Of a DNA stretch of 64,000 nt, positions 47,264 to 57,312 are shown one piece after another (within the stretch, counting starts at the first letter, position 1; each line of letters opens with the position of its first letter). Below the pieces are notes generated by a model. The model was given only the letters and a program-made list of their open reading frames with translations, was not told the origin of the DNA and made no database searches. The stretch is from Shewanella electrica (GTDB lineage: Bacteria; Pseudomonadota; Gammaproteobacteria; Enterobacterales; Shewanellaceae). Made by a program: the position numbers and the translations under genes. The stretch covers positions 62,001 through 126,000 of the forward strand of contig NZ_JAKOGG010000003.1 of assembly GCF_022321485.1 (NCBI RefSeq). The letters run 5' to 3'.

Positions 47264-50200
47264 ATGCTTAAGACGTTCACCAACAAGTTGTTTGGCAAAT
47301 CCACAGCGTCAGATCTCGACACACTGCTCACCACCGCGTGCAAGGGCTACGATGCCACCCAAAAAGGCTTAGCCAGCAAGGTCGCCCACTATCTTAGCAG
47401 CGGCGAAGGTGCCGAATGTCTTAACGCACTGGGCCAGCTCACATCAGGGCGCGGCAGTAACATGCCCGGCCAATATGCCCCCGACAACGCGTATTCACCA
47501 GATAAACACATCTTGGCCGCGATGCAGCAGGCCTTTGCTGACGAGCTAACACACCAGCCTGCATTTTTACATCGTATGGGGCTGGTCAATCAGGCGCTGG
47601 GGATACGGGTTTATTTCCGCCATCTCGAATCCACCATTGATGGCTGGTTTGCCTATCTGCTGGTGTTTCTTAATGAACATGTGGAAGCCGTCAACGATGA
47701 AGCTGCAATCGCCGCGCTACCTAACCGCCAAGAATTACTGGCAGCACTGCGCGAGTTTGAATTGCCCGAATGGTATATCGATGCCTACATTCTTGAGCGT
47801 ACTCACTGGCGCTACGGCGATGACTATGCCAACTACCTGCTGAAACAGGCGGATTGGCCTACTATCTGCGCCGAGCCTGACTACTATCAACAACTGACAC
47901 AACTGCATGCTGAAGGACGTAACACCCTGTGCAATGCGCTTACCGAACAAGCACAGCTCAGTAGTGATTTACTGCCATTGCTACTGCAACTCGCGGCTGA
48001 TAAGTCCAATAAAGTACGCAAGTCCGCCCTCGGCGCCCTCAATAGAATTGATGAAACCACGCGGCTTAACTACCTCACCGAACACTTCCCCGAGGCAAAC
48101 AGCGCCACTCGCGGTTATTGGGTTGCCGTTGCGGCTGATGGCGAACAAGCCTTGCCGTTACTCGAAGCTTGGCTCGCCGTTGAAAAAGTCGCCTCGGTGA
48201 AAAAGCTTCTCGCCCAAGCGATTGAGCAATGCCAGCTCAAACAACAAAGCGAAAATTTTAGCTGGGAGTTACCCAGCTACAGCGCCGTGACCTTTGATAA
48301 AACCTTTCAGTCCCATTGGCTCGATGACTGTATGCAAGCGGTGCAGCAGCTCATCGCCGAGAGCGAAGCCGATATCAAAAATACTGAACGCGCTGCAGCG
48401 GGCAGTTACTGGGCTGAACAACTCGACAGGTATCAAGACAGGTTAAAACTGTACCAGACGATTACCCGCAGCCAAGTCGCACAATGGCTGCAACAGCTAG
48501 CAGATGGACAAACGCCAAGTTCCACCATTATCTACGCCATCATTAATCAAGCTAAGCTATTGCAGCAACCCAATGTACAGCTAGCGCACTTTTTCATGCT
48601 CGTGCCTGAGCAAAACCGCTGGCTGTATAGCTTGCTCAATAGCGATAGCCCCAGCAAGCTCATTCAAGACAGCATTAGCGATGTGCGGCAGCTGTTGCCG
48701 TTGTTACAAGAGTTTGGCTACCCCGCCACAGCACTCACTAATCAATTGCTCAATTTACATGGTAACCCTACCGGCGTCTTGCCACCGGCACTGGAAGCAT
48801 TGCCGCTGTGGCCGCTGTTTGCCGAATATCCACAAACCATGGAATACGCCTTAGAGGGCCAGTTGACCGCCGAGTCGCAAACGCAGGCTAAAAGTACGCC
48901 GTTGATCCTTGATCGCCTCAATAACAACAATAACTACGATGAAACCAGCGTCACCGCGCAAGCGCTATTCCTGTTGGCCGATTTTCCTAAAGTGCCAGCA
49001 CACTGGTTGCAGCGGGTGTATCAATTGGCCTTTGATGGCCGCAAACAGGTGCGTCAACAAGCACAGCTTACCGCTGAGCAACACGGCATCATCACCGATA
49101 AAGTGACCGAAGGGCTGCAATCAAGCAGCAAAGAGACCCGAGGCATCGCCGCCCAATGGTTGATTAAGCTGCAATTATCTGACGCGCAAACCGCATTGCA
49201 GCAAGCCATCAAAAAAGACAAAGACCTCGCCACCCGCGCGCAACTGTTAGCAGCGTTACAGCTGTGTGGTGGGGATATCAGTGAATTTACCTCACCAGAT
49301 GCGTTAGCCGCCGAAGCGGCTCAAGGCCTGAAAAAAGCGCCACCGAAAAGCATGGCGTGGTTGCAGCAAAGCGCCCTGCCCGCGTGCCAATTTGCGGATG
49401 GCGAGCCAGCCGCCCCAAGCACCATTTACTGGTGGTGTGTACTGGCGGTGAAATTGAATCAACCCGCAGGCAACAACCTGCTGCGGTTGTATCTGTCATT
49501 GCTCGACAATGCCAGCCAAGCGCAACTGGCGCACTTCCTGTTATCGGCGTTTATCAGCCAAGATACGCGCGGCCCGAGCGACCAAGAAGCGCACGAATAT
49601 GCGGAAGCCAACAAGCAAAATGAGTTTGCGATGTACCAACGCTGGGCGCAGTACGACTGGGGCACGGACTACCAAAAACGTACCTTGGAAGATGCCTACA
49701 ACGCCTGTTTTCAAACACGTAAAAAGCAACTGTTTGGCAGCGCCATCAAAGAGAAAGGTCTACTGGCACTGATTGCTGGCGGCAAGCCGAACGAATTGTT
49801 AGCGCTGATCCAACCGTTTATGAAGCAGCATTATGTCCGTCGCGCCCAAATTGAAGCGATGATTAGCGCCGTGGCAAGCATTGATGATCCGGTGACGATC
49901 CAGTTTGTGTTGTCGATAGCACGACGCTACCGCACCGCATCGGTACAAGAGTTAGCACGCCAATTAGTGGAGCAGATCGCCACCCGCAATCACTGGACCA
50001 CCGATGAGCTAGCCGACCGCACCATTCAAACTGCCGGTTTTGAACACACCCAAGGGCCCACGCCGTTCAGCTACGGCAAACGCACACTGTCGTTGCAACT
50101 GAGCGATGATTTGAAGTTCCAACTACTCAATGAAGACGGCAAAGAACTCAAAGCCTTGCCACAGCCGCGCAAAGACGATGATGAAGAGTCCGTCAAAGAA

Positions 50201-50983
50201 ACCAAAAAATGGTTTAGCAGCTGTAAAAAAGAACTCAAACAGATTATCGAACAACAAACGGCGCGCCTCTATGAAGCCATGGCGACCGAACGCCACTGGC
50301 CTGCCAGTGATTGGCAAGAGTATCTGCATCAGCATCCAGTGATGTTCCGTCTGCTGCAACGCACCCTGTGGCAAGTTGAACTGGCCGATGGCTGGCACAG
50401 CTTCCGCCCAACCGAAGATGGCGCATTGATCGATCTGGATGATGAAGAGCTGGAACTGCCCGCGACCGCCAGCATTCGCCTCGTCAGCGGTAATCAGTTG
50501 GATAACGCCAGCGCCAAAGCATGGCAAACGCACCTGAAAGACTACAAAATCAAACCGCTGTTTGAGCAACTCAAGCAAGTTACCGTTACGCTAACGCCCG
50601 AGCAGACCACGCTGGATCATCACCATGGTTTACTGACCGATGCCTATACGCTACGCGGGCTGCTGACTAAAAAAGACTACAAACAAGGTCAGCCAGAAGA
50701 TGCGGGGTTCTTCGACCATTACCTCAAGTCATTTGATAACTTAGGGCTACGGGTGATATTTAGTTTCAGCGGCAACTGCGTACCCGAAGAGAATGTCACC
50801 GCCGCCATTTACCACATCAGCGTGCTGAAGATTATTCCGAACGCGCGCGGCTGGCAGCGTTATCAGACACTGCCACTCAACCAAGTACCAGCCAACCTGC
50901 TCAATGCCATTGCGCTGGATTATGAAGACGTTGCCAAAAAATGCCACGCCGACCCCGAGTGGGAAAGCAAGCTACCTTGGTAG
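47264..50983 (+). CDS. yehI: DUF4132-containing giant protein (YehI/MolR type)
   Basis: This 1239-residue protein is the first gene of a five-gene operon equal to E. coli yehI-L-M-P-Q. Most of it (residues about 60-900) looks like helical repeats of HEAT type; the C-terminus (about 930-1239) is the DUF4132 domain, with WQEYLHQHPVMFRLLQRTLW, GALIDLDDEE and DHHHGLLTDAYTLRGL. No membrane helix or enzyme motif is visible. ATG 47264 has AAGGAAG at 7 bases; a start at 47177 lacks one. Function unknown; it may be the scaffold or sensor of the ATPase-VWA set. Confidence 0.85.
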   Translation: MLKTFTNKLFGKSTASDLDTLLTTACKGYDATQKGLASKVAHYLSSGEGAECLNALGQLTSGRGSNMPGQYAPDNAYSPDKHILAAMQQAFADELTHQPAFLHRMGLVNQALGIRVYFRHLESTIDGWFAYLLVFLNEHVEAVNDEAAIAALPNRQELLAALREFELPEWYIDAYILERTHWRYGDDYANYLLKQADWPTICAEPDYYQQLTQLHAEGRNTLCNALTEQAQLSSDLLPLLLQLAADKSNKVRKSALGALNRIDETTRLNYLTEHFPEANSATRGYWVAVAADGEQALPLLEAWLAVEKVASVKKLLAQAIEQCQLKQQSENFSWELPSYSAVTFDKTFQSHWLDDCMQAVQQLIAESEADIKNTERAAAGSYWAEQLDRYQDRLKLYQTITRSQVAQWLQQLADGQTPSSTIIYAIINQAKLLQQPNVQLAHFFMLVPEQNRWLYSLLNSDSPSKLIQDSISDVRQLLPLLQEFGYPATALTNQLLNLHGNPTGVLPPALEALPLWPLFAEYPQTMEYALEGQLTAESQTQAKSTPLILDRLNNNNNYDETSVTAQALFLLADFPKVPAHWLQRVYQLAFDGRKQVRQQAQLTAEQHGIITDKVTEGLQSSSKETRGIAAQWLIKLQLSDAQTALQQAIKKDKDLATRAQLLAALQLCGGDISEFTSPDALAAEAAQGLKKAPPKSMAWLQQSALPACQFADGEPAAPSTIYWWCVLAVKLNQPAGNNLLRLYLSLLDNASQAQLAHFLLSAFISQDTRGPSDQEAHEYAEANKQNEFAMYQRWAQYDWGTDYQKRTLEDAYNACFQTRKKQLFGSAIKEKGLLALIAGGKPNELLALIQPFMKQHYVRRAQIEAMISAVASIDDPVTIQFVLSIARRYRTASVQELARQLVEQIATRNHWTTDELADRTIQTAGFEHTQGPTPFSYGKRTLSLQLSDDLKFQLLNEDGKELKALPQPRKDDDEESVKETKKWFSSCKKELKQIIEQQTARLYEAMATERHWPASDWQEYLHQHPVMFRLLQRTLWQVELADGWHSFRPTEDGALIDLDDEELELPATASIRLVSGNQLDNASAKAWQTHLKDYKIKPLFEQLKQVTVTLTPEQTTLDHHHGLLTDAYTLRGLLTKKDYKQGQPEDAGFFDHYLKSFDNLGLRVIFSFSGNCVPEENVTAAIYHISVLKIIPNARGWQRYQTLPLNQVPANLLNAIALDYEDVAKKCHADPEWESKLPW

Positions 50984-50999
50984 CCGCAAACCGATAAGG

Positions 51000-51037
51000 C
51001 CAATGCGTAGCTGCTGCCTCAACAAGCTAGGCATTGG
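51000..51037 (+). promoter_or_regulatory. Intercistronic hairpin in the yeh operon
   Basis: CCAATGCGTAGCT (51000-51012) pairs with AGCTAGGCATTGG (51025-51037), with one G-G mismatch, around a 12-base loop. It lies between the DUF4132 stop (50983) and the MoxR ATG (51072). No T-run follows, so it may be an mRNA-processing or attenuation element rather than a full terminator. Confidence 0.6.
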
Positions 51038-51071
51038 TGAACCAATTAGGTGATAACAAAGGAAGTACCTA

Positions 51072-52127
51072 ATGAGTGACACCATTATGCGCGCCCGCGC
51101 CGAGCAGGCGTATCAAACGGAATTAACCCAATTGGTCGAGGCGGATAGCGGCCCGCGCCCTGCGGGCTGGCAACTTTCGGCTGCGGCGGTAAAACGTTTT
51201 ATCTGCGGCGATGCCAAGTTGGGCATCAAACGCAAATACTATGGCGACGATGCGCTGGTTGAACGCGCGATTGTCAGCATTATGGGCAACAACGGCTTAA
51301 TGATGGTCGGCGAGCCGGGCACCGCTAAATCGATGCTGTCTGAGCTGCTCGCCGCCGCGATCAGTGGCACCAGCGAGTTACTGATCCAAGGCACGGCAGG
51401 CACCACCGAAGAACAGATCAAATACAGCTGGAACTTTGCCATGCTGCTAGCCAATGGCCCAAGCCTAGAAGCCTTGCTGAAAAGCCCGGTGTATCAGGCG
51501 ATGGAGCAAGGCAAGCTGGTGCGCATTGAAGAGATCACCCGCTGCCCGCAAGAGATCCAAGATGTATTGATCTCGCTGATGTCCGAAAAAACGCTGACCA
51601 TTCCCGAGCTTGGCATCGCCATTCAAGCCAAGCCCGGCTTTAATATCATCGCCACCGCCAACTTGCTCGACCGTGGTGTCAACGAGATGTCCAGCGCACT
51701 CAAACGCCGCTTTAATTTTGAAACCGTACCAGTGCTCAACGATGTCGCGCTAGAGCGTGAGTTGATCCTCAACCAAGTTAATGCGCGCTTCGCCGATGCC
51801 GCCGAAAAACCGCAATTGGATGAAGAGTTAGTGCAACTGCTGGTGCAAGTATTTCACGATCTGCGCCACAACCTCGGCGCGCAAGCGCTGGATGCCACGC
51901 TATCCACTGCCGAAGCGGTCAATATTGTGCACTCCTGCGCGCTGCACAGCCTCTACTGGCAAACACCGATGAGCGCCGAACAGCTCGCGCAGCAGATGCA
52001 CGGCACCCTGATCAAAGACAAAGCCGATGATGTGAAAAAGCTGGCGCACTACCTTGATGCCGTGGTGCGTGAACGCAAAGAGTGGCGCGCGTTTTTCAAT
52101 GCGGGTAAAGCGTTGTGGATGAAGTAA
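51072..52127 (+). CDS. yehL: MoxR-family AAA+ ATPase (YehL type)
   Basis: The 351-residue ATPase has Walker A GEPGTAKS at 80-88, Walker B LVRIEEI at about 149-155, a sensor-1 asparagine in IIATAN (N197) and arginine-finger KRRF (211-214). MoxR ATPases remodel or insert cofactors into partners carrying VWA domains, as RavA with ViaA or CoxD with CoxE. Here the VWA protein is two genes on. AAAGGAAG precedes the ATG. Its end overlaps the start of the next gene by 13 bases. Confidence 0.93.
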   Translation: MSDTIMRARAEQAYQTELTQLVEADSGPRPAGWQLSAAAVKRFICGDAKLGIKRKYYGDDALVERAIVSIMGNNGLMMVGEPGTAKSMLSELLAAAISGTSELLIQGTAGTTEEQIKYSWNFAMLLANGPSLEALLKSPVYQAMEQGKLVRIEEITRCPQEIQDVLISLMSEKTLTIPELGIAIQAKPGFNIIATANLLDRGVNEMSSALKRRFNFETVPVLNDVALERELILNQVNARFADAAEKPQLDEELVQLLVQVFHDLRHNLGAQALDATLSTAEAVNIVHSCALHSLYWQTPMSAEQLAQQMHGTLIKDKADDVKKLAHYLDAVVRERKEWRAFFNAGKALWMK

Positions 52128-54337
52128 TCAGCAGCAGTCACGCCTTTCAGCAGCGCTTAGCCGATATTAGTCAGCAGTACGATCGCTCGGATATCTGCTG
52201 GTTGCCTGTGCGTCACCACAGTCCGGCTTGCGCGGCGTTTTCCTTAACGCGCTTGGCCGAGTTTCAACCCGATATCGTGCTGATTGAAGGGCCACGCAGT
52301 TTTAGCCAACATCTGCCGCAATTACAGCGGCCAGAAGTGGTACCGCCGATCGCGATTTATCAAGCGCACAGCTACTTTCCGTTGGCGCTCAATAGCCCAG
52401 AATGGCAAACACTACGCTGGGCGGGCGAGCAACAACTGCCGGTGCAGTTTATCGACCTCGACAGTAGCGACCAAGATGATGAACAGCCACAAAGCCGCTG
52501 GAGCGATGCGCGCATTTTAAGCTCCGAGTACAGCCGTCAATTGCAGCAAAGCTTAGGTTGTCGTGATCGCGATGAATTATGGTTACGGCTGTTTGAACAG
52601 CAAACCTTTGCCAGCGCCACAGACTTCTTTCGGCAGGTGCTACTGTTTTGCGCCGCCAGTCGCTTGTATTACGACGATGACACGCTCGCGCAACTCGGCG
52701 ATGTCGCGCGTGAGCAGCAGATGCGCGCCAGCATCAAAGCCGCCAAGCAACAATATCAACGGGTTGCGGTGCTCACTGGTGGTTTTCATACCAGCGCCTT
52801 GTTTGATTATGCCGACGAAACTGCGGCGATCAGCGACAACGCCGACGACAGCTATTTGATCCGCTACACCGATGAACTGCTGGACGCTCACCGCGGCTAT
52901 GATGCAGGCATGCCCTATCCCGCTTTCTGCCGTTGGCTGTTTGAGCAGCGACACAGCAACGCCGCAGATTGGACGCTGTTTCTGCTCAATCAAATGCCCA
53001 AGCTGAGTTATATCGACAAGCAAAATACCTTTGAGCACCTGCGCCAACTGTGCCAACTGCGCGGCGTGCAGCGCGCCAGTTGTTTCGACCTGTTTGATTC
53101 GTTGGGCAGTTGTCTGCTGAAACAGCAAAGCAGCGCCCGCGATTACCAACCGTGGCAACAGCAACTGCGTGGCAATAACCTTGGCGAACTGCCCAGTGAT
53201 AGCCGCCAACTGCCGCTGGTGGAAGAGGTAATGCAGCGCTGCAAACAAGCCAAATTAACCATTGGTGGCACTAGCCGCAGCCACTTTGCGCTGTATGAAA
53301 TGACCGACCCGCAACGGCAACGGCGTCAGTTACTGAGCCAGCTGTTGGTGCTCAATCTCGGCTTTGCCAGTTATGAGCACGGCCTCGGCGCGTTTTATAA
53401 CATCCACACCGCCGGAAAACACGAGAGCTGGCAGTATCAATGGACGCCAGCGGTGGAAGTGGCGCTGATTGGCCTTAGCCGCCAAGGCGCGACCTTGGAT
53501 GACATTGTGCGGCAGCACTTAACAGCTCTGCCCACCGACACGCTGCCACAACTGTTCGATAAACTGGTGTTGTCACTGCAGCTTGGCATTGCTGACGCAG
53601 TCGATAGTCAGTTGCTACAGCAATACATTGATGATTGCAGCAGCATTCAGGCGCTGACCGATTGTTTTATCAAGCTGTTTAGCTTGAGCAAACATCCGCT
53701 GTTTACCGGCGCAACCTTGAGTGACTTGTTAGCGCCGCTGTGGCGCCAACTGAGTTTTCATCTGCCCGCCTTAAACCAGCTAGAAGATGCCGAGGCGCTG
53801 CAACTGCTGTTATCGCTGCAGGCCATTGCCCGCCAGCAACAGCAAACATTGCAACAGCCATGGCGTGAACGCTTGCAGTGGCTTATCGGCCACAATCCAC
53901 ACAAACCCACATTATGGTTTGCGCTCAAGGCGTTAGCGCTCGATCTGGACAACGCCAGCCCGGCACCACTGTTAGCGGAGTTACAGCAATACAGCGGCGA
54001 TCATTTTGCCGTTCTGCACGCGTTAATCACCGTGGTGCCGCACTGGCTCAACCGCGCCGATGGCTTGTTGCCGGTGCTCAATCATAGCCTTGAGGCTTTG
54101 GACGACCGTGACTTTGTCGAGCAACTGCCCAAGCTGCGCCAGCTATTTTGTGCCATGGATGCGCGGCAGATTGATGGCATCAGCCACACGCTGGGCGAGT
54201 TAAATCAATGGCAACAGGCGCTCAATTGGCTCAACGATGGCATTAGCGAGCAGGCGGTACAGCAAGGCATGGCGCTAGAGCAGCAACTGCAACAAACGCT
54301 GACACAACAAGGATTGCGCGCATGGATTACTCACTAA
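52115..54337 (+). CDS. yehM: DUF5682 protein (YehM type)
   Basis: The 740-residue protein opens with GTG and overlaps the ATPase gene by 13 bases. Its N-terminal domain (about 25-240) has CWLPVRHHSPACA (H34, H35), PDIVLIEGPRS and LTGGFHTSAL (H225). RHHSP, an acidic strand and a GxxH recall TraB/EreA/ChaN-type metal-dependent folds; that is inferred. The rest (about 250-740) is helical. The VWA gene overlaps its end by 16 bases. In E. coli the yehM gene has the same place between yehL and yehP. Confidence 0.85.
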   Translation: MDEVISSSHAFQQRLADISQQYDRSDICWLPVRHHSPACAAFSLTRLAEFQPDIVLIEGPRSFSQHLPQLQRPEVVPPIAIYQAHSYFPLALNSPEWQTLRWAGEQQLPVQFIDLDSSDQDDEQPQSRWSDARILSSEYSRQLQQSLGCRDRDELWLRLFEQQTFASATDFFRQVLLFCAASRLYYDDDTLAQLGDVAREQQMRASIKAAKQQYQRVAVLTGGFHTSALFDYADETAAISDNADDSYLIRYTDELLDAHRGYDAGMPYPAFCRWLFEQRHSNAADWTLFLLNQMPKLSYIDKQNTFEHLRQLCQLRGVQRASCFDLFDSLGSCLLKQQSSARDYQPWQQQLRGNNLGELPSDSRQLPLVEEVMQRCKQAKLTIGGTSRSHFALYEMTDPQRQRRQLLSQLLVLNLGFASYEHGLGAFYNIHTAGKHESWQYQWTPAVEVALIGLSRQGATLDDIVRQHLTALPTDTLPQLFDKLVLSLQLGIADAVDSQLLQQYIDDCSSIQALTDCFIKLFSLSKHPLFTGATLSDLLAPLWRQLSFHLPALNQLEDAEALQLLLSLQAIARQQQQTLQQPWRERLQWLIGHNPHKPTLWFALKALALDLDNASPAPLLAELQQYSGDHFAVLHALITVVPHWLNRADGLLPVLNHSLEALDDRDFVEQLPKLRQLFCAMDARQIDGISHTLGELNQWQQALNWLNDGISEQAVQQGMALEQQLQQTLTQQGLRAWITH

Positions 54338-55431
54338 AACAGCGTTGGCGCTTGGTGCTCGGCCGCTACGCCGAGTCGCTAGATAACCAACTCACACCGC
54401 AGCAGCAACAGCAAGATAAAGTGCTCGATGGCCTGTTCCAACTGGGATTGGAGCAGCGCGGCTTTCATCTCTCGGGCGGTTTAGGTGCCAGCGAGTTGCC
54501 GATTATTGAGTGGCTCGACAGTGCCGAGCGGCTGTTTCCCAAAAGTGTTAACGACACGCTACAGCATCAAGCGTTGGAACAGTTCAACGTCACCGAGTTA
54601 CTGCAACAACCTAAAGTGTTAGACAACATCTCGCCGTCGATGGGGCTGCTGAAGCAGTTAATGAGCATCAATGCGCACACCAATCCTAAGCTAGCGCAGC
54701 AAGTACAGCAGATTATCCGCAGCGTGGTAGATGAGCTGTTTAAGCAACTGCAGCCCCGGTTTAACAACAAACTTAGCGGACGCTTGAATCGCCAAGCGCA
54801 CAGTCCGCAAAAACGGCTCGCCAACTTAGACTGGCACACCAGCATTCGTAAAAACCTCAAACATTTCGATGGCGAACGGGTGCGGTTTGAGCGCATCTAT
54901 TTTCACTCACGGCAACAGCCGCAACTGCCTTGGCATGTGATTTTATGTATCGACCAATCAGGCTCCATGTCGGCATCGATGATCTACTCGGCGGTGATCG
55001 CCGGTATTCTCACCCGCCTGCCGACGGTCAAGCTGTCGCTGGTGGTGTTTGATACCCAAGTGGTTGATCTGTCGGTGCAAGCGGACGATCCGGTCAAGGT
55101 GCTATTGGCGACACAATTGGGCGGCGGCACCTTGATTGCCAAGGCGTGGCAATATTGCCAGCAGTTAGTTGAAACCCCAGCGCGCACGGTGATTGCCACT
55201 GTATCGGACTTTTGCGAAGGCGGGCCAGAGCGTGCCATGTACCAACAAGCACAGCAGTTGATTGATAGCGGCGTAAAAATGCTGGGGATGACCGCCTTGA
55301 GCCCCGAATCAGTGCCGTTTTACGACAGCAATGCCACCGCGCAACTCAGCAGATTAAACATGCAGATCGCTTCGCTCACGCCCGATCATTTTGCCAACTG
55401 GTTAGCAAAAACCATGGGTTTTCAGCAGTGA
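54322..55431 (+). CDS. yehP: VWA-domain protein (YehP type)
   Basis: The 369-residue protein has a helical N-terminus (about 1-195) and a von Willebrand factor A domain (about 200-369). The metal-binding MIDAS is complete: D211-S213-S215 (DQSGSMS), T270 (GGGT) and D296 (VSDF). Such proteins are the metal-binding partners of MoxR ATPases in protein maturation and stress systems. The ATG overlaps the DUF5682 end by 16 bases. The SWIM gene follows 21 bases later. Confidence 0.93.
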   Translation: MDYSLKQRWRLVLGRYAESLDNQLTPQQQQQDKVLDGLFQLGLEQRGFHLSGGLGASELPIIEWLDSAERLFPKSVNDTLQHQALEQFNVTELLQQPKVLDNISPSMGLLKQLMSINAHTNPKLAQQVQQIIRSVVDELFKQLQPRFNNKLSGRLNRQAHSPQKRLANLDWHTSIRKNLKHFDGERVRFERIYFHSRQQPQLPWHVILCIDQSGSMSASMIYSAVIAGILTRLPTVKLSLVVFDTQVVDLSVQADDPVKVLLATQLGGGTLIAKAWQYCQQLVETPARTVIATVSDFCEGGPERAMYQQAQQLIDSGVKMLGMTALSPESVPFYDSNATAQLSRLNMQIASLTPDHFANWLAKTMGFQQ

Positions 55432-55452
55432 ATCGCAGCAGGATAATGTTTC

Positions 55453-57249
55453 ATGGATAGCAGTATTTTTGCCACCCTCGCCAGTGATGGCTTAGTGCGC
55501 CGCGCCGAAAAGGCGTTACAAAAATCAACGCCCGAGCTAAGCGGCAGTGCGCCGGTAGCGTTTCAGTTTGAAGGACAATGCGGCACGCTCGATCTGGTCA
55601 ATCCTAGCCACAGCCGTTGCGACTGTGCCGCCAGCGGTGTGTGTAAACACATTATTGCCGCCACGCTTTACGCTTGGCAGCAAACCAGCACCAAAGATGA
55701 CGCCGACAGCGAAGCGGGCATCAGCGTCGATATGGAATCGCTGCTCGCCAGCGCCGGCAAAGTCAAAGTGCGCCAGCTGTATCGGCAAAGTCAGTTGCGT
55801 TGGCAGGCAGAAATCAGCAGTGATGGCCGCCAAGTTCAGGTTAACGTCGACGGCCACAACATCCACTTTGGTCAAGTCAGCCAGCTTAGCGATATCGTAT
55901 TTAGCAGCGCCAGCCAAAAGTACGCCCTGTTGGCGGTCTACTTGTGGCTGCAACAACAAGCGCAAAGCGTTGCATGGCCGCAATGGTTACTGCAAGAGCA
56001 GCAGCGCCAGCAAGATCTGTTGCAGCAGTCACGCCAGCAACTCCAGCAACAATGTCTCAGCCAACTGCTCAGTTTGGCGCAAGTGCCGTTGGCACAACTG
56101 CGGCAGGAATCGTTATTAGAGATCGAGCTGCTGCAAATTCCGATGGAAAAAGCAGGCTTTGCCGTTGGTGCCTTAAAACGTTTATGCGGCAGTTTGGCGC
56201 ATTACATCAGCGGCGAGCATATTCGTGACAACCGCCAAGTGCTAAGTCACATGGCACAGCTGTTAGCCATGTTGCAGCGCGATGAGCAGCTTAGCCGCGA
56301 TGAGCCACCAGAAGCACCGCCGCAACAACTGCTGTGCCTTGGCGGTTATCCGTGGCAGCAGACCGGCGGCGCGCACGGTTTAACCTTGGTATTGCAGGAT
56401 GAACAGGGCCGCTTTGTCACCTTGGCCGAAAGCCGCGCCAGCGCCAAGCAGCGGCTGAACTATCGCGGTGTCTGGCACAGCAGCCAACTGTTAGACGGTG
56501 CGCCTGCTGGCAGTGCTTGGCTCGGGCACAGCTATGATATTTTCGCGGCGGAACTCAATGGTTGGAATCGGTTACGCCAGCTACAAGACACCCACCTCAG
56601 CCCAAGTAAGCGACCACTCACACCGTTAGCCATTAGCGATATTGATGTCATTGATTGGCAGGCGGATTACCTGTGCTTTGCCCCGCGTAAATTCCACCAG
56701 CAGCAGTTTGATGAAGCGGCGCAAGTGATGCGCTTGAGTTATCGCGACGTGCACGACAATGCGCTGTGTTTTAGCCTGCCGTGGTCGCCACTCAATGAAA
56801 AAGCGATCGCCAATATGGCGCTGTTAGAACAGCAATTGCCACAACTGATTATCGCCAAAATTGAGCGAGACAGTATGCATTGGCATCTGCGCCCTATCGC
56901 GGTAAAACTCGGTGATTGGTTTAACTTGTACTTTGATTCGCTTCCCGCGAAAACCAGCCACTTTGTCTCGCGCTGGTTTAGCAAATATGCCAAGAAGCCG
57001 CCACTACTCGCCGCGCCGCAACGCAGCCAAGTACAGCAACTGTTGCTGAAGACGGTGGATGAGTTGGCACAAACACCGCAGATGCCACACCCCGAGCTGG
57101 CGAAGCTGGCGCATGAGTTAGGCCTGCTCACCTTAGCCAAACAACTCAACGGCACACAGGTTGAACATCGCTTACAAGCCAGTTATTGTGCCGAACAATT
57201 GTTGCAATTAAGCGCGATAAAACCGATTTTACGGCACTCGCAGCCATAA
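55453..57249 (+). CDS. yehQ: SWIM zinc-finger protein (YehQ type)
   Basis: The 598-residue protein has an N-terminal SWIM motif CxC-x5-CxH: C56, C58, C64 and H66 in SRCDCAASGVCKHI. SWIM fingers bind DNA or protein. The remaining sequence is glutamine/leucine-rich and helical with no recognised catalytic residue. It closes the yeh-type operon; AGGA stands before the ATG. Its association with MoxR, VWA and DUF5682 genes matches E. coli yehQ. Confidence 0.87.
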   Translation: MDSSIFATLASDGLVRRAEKALQKSTPELSGSAPVAFQFEGQCGTLDLVNPSHSRCDCAASGVCKHIIAATLYAWQQTSTKDDADSEAGISVDMESLLASAGKVKVRQLYRQSQLRWQAEISSDGRQVQVNVDGHNIHFGQVSQLSDIVFSSASQKYALLAVYLWLQQQAQSVAWPQWLLQEQQRQQDLLQQSRQQLQQQCLSQLLSLAQVPLAQLRQESLLEIELLQIPMEKAGFAVGALKRLCGSLAHYISGEHIRDNRQVLSHMAQLLAMLQRDEQLSRDEPPEAPPQQLLCLGGYPWQQTGGAHGLTLVLQDEQGRFVTLAESRASAKQRLNYRGVWHSSQLLDGAPAGSAWLGHSYDIFAAELNGWNRLRQLQDTHLSPSKRPLTPLAISDIDVIDWQADYLCFAPRKFHQQQFDEAAQVMRLSYRDVHDNALCFSLPWSPLNEKAIANMALLEQQLPQLIIAKIERDSMHWHLRPIAVKLGDWFNLYFDSLPAKTSHFVSRWFSKYAKKPPLLAAPQRSQVQQLLLKTVDELAQTPQMPHPELAKLAHELGLLTLAKQLNGTQVEHRLQASYCAEQLLQLSAIKPILRHSQP

Positions 57250-57312
57250 TAAGCTTGTGTTAAGTCACGCTAATTAGGCTAGGGACTGTTTACAAGGAAG
57301 TTGTAGATTTTT

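Noticed and set aside
50123-50578. 151-codon minus-strand frame inside the DUF4132 gene
   Set aside because: Opposite-strand echo of the codon bias in the DUF4132 domain; product is improbable.
52640-53248. 202-codon minus-strand frame inside the DUF5682 gene
   Set aside because: It lies entirely opposite a well-supported gene with family motifs and no ribosome-binding site or domain of its own.
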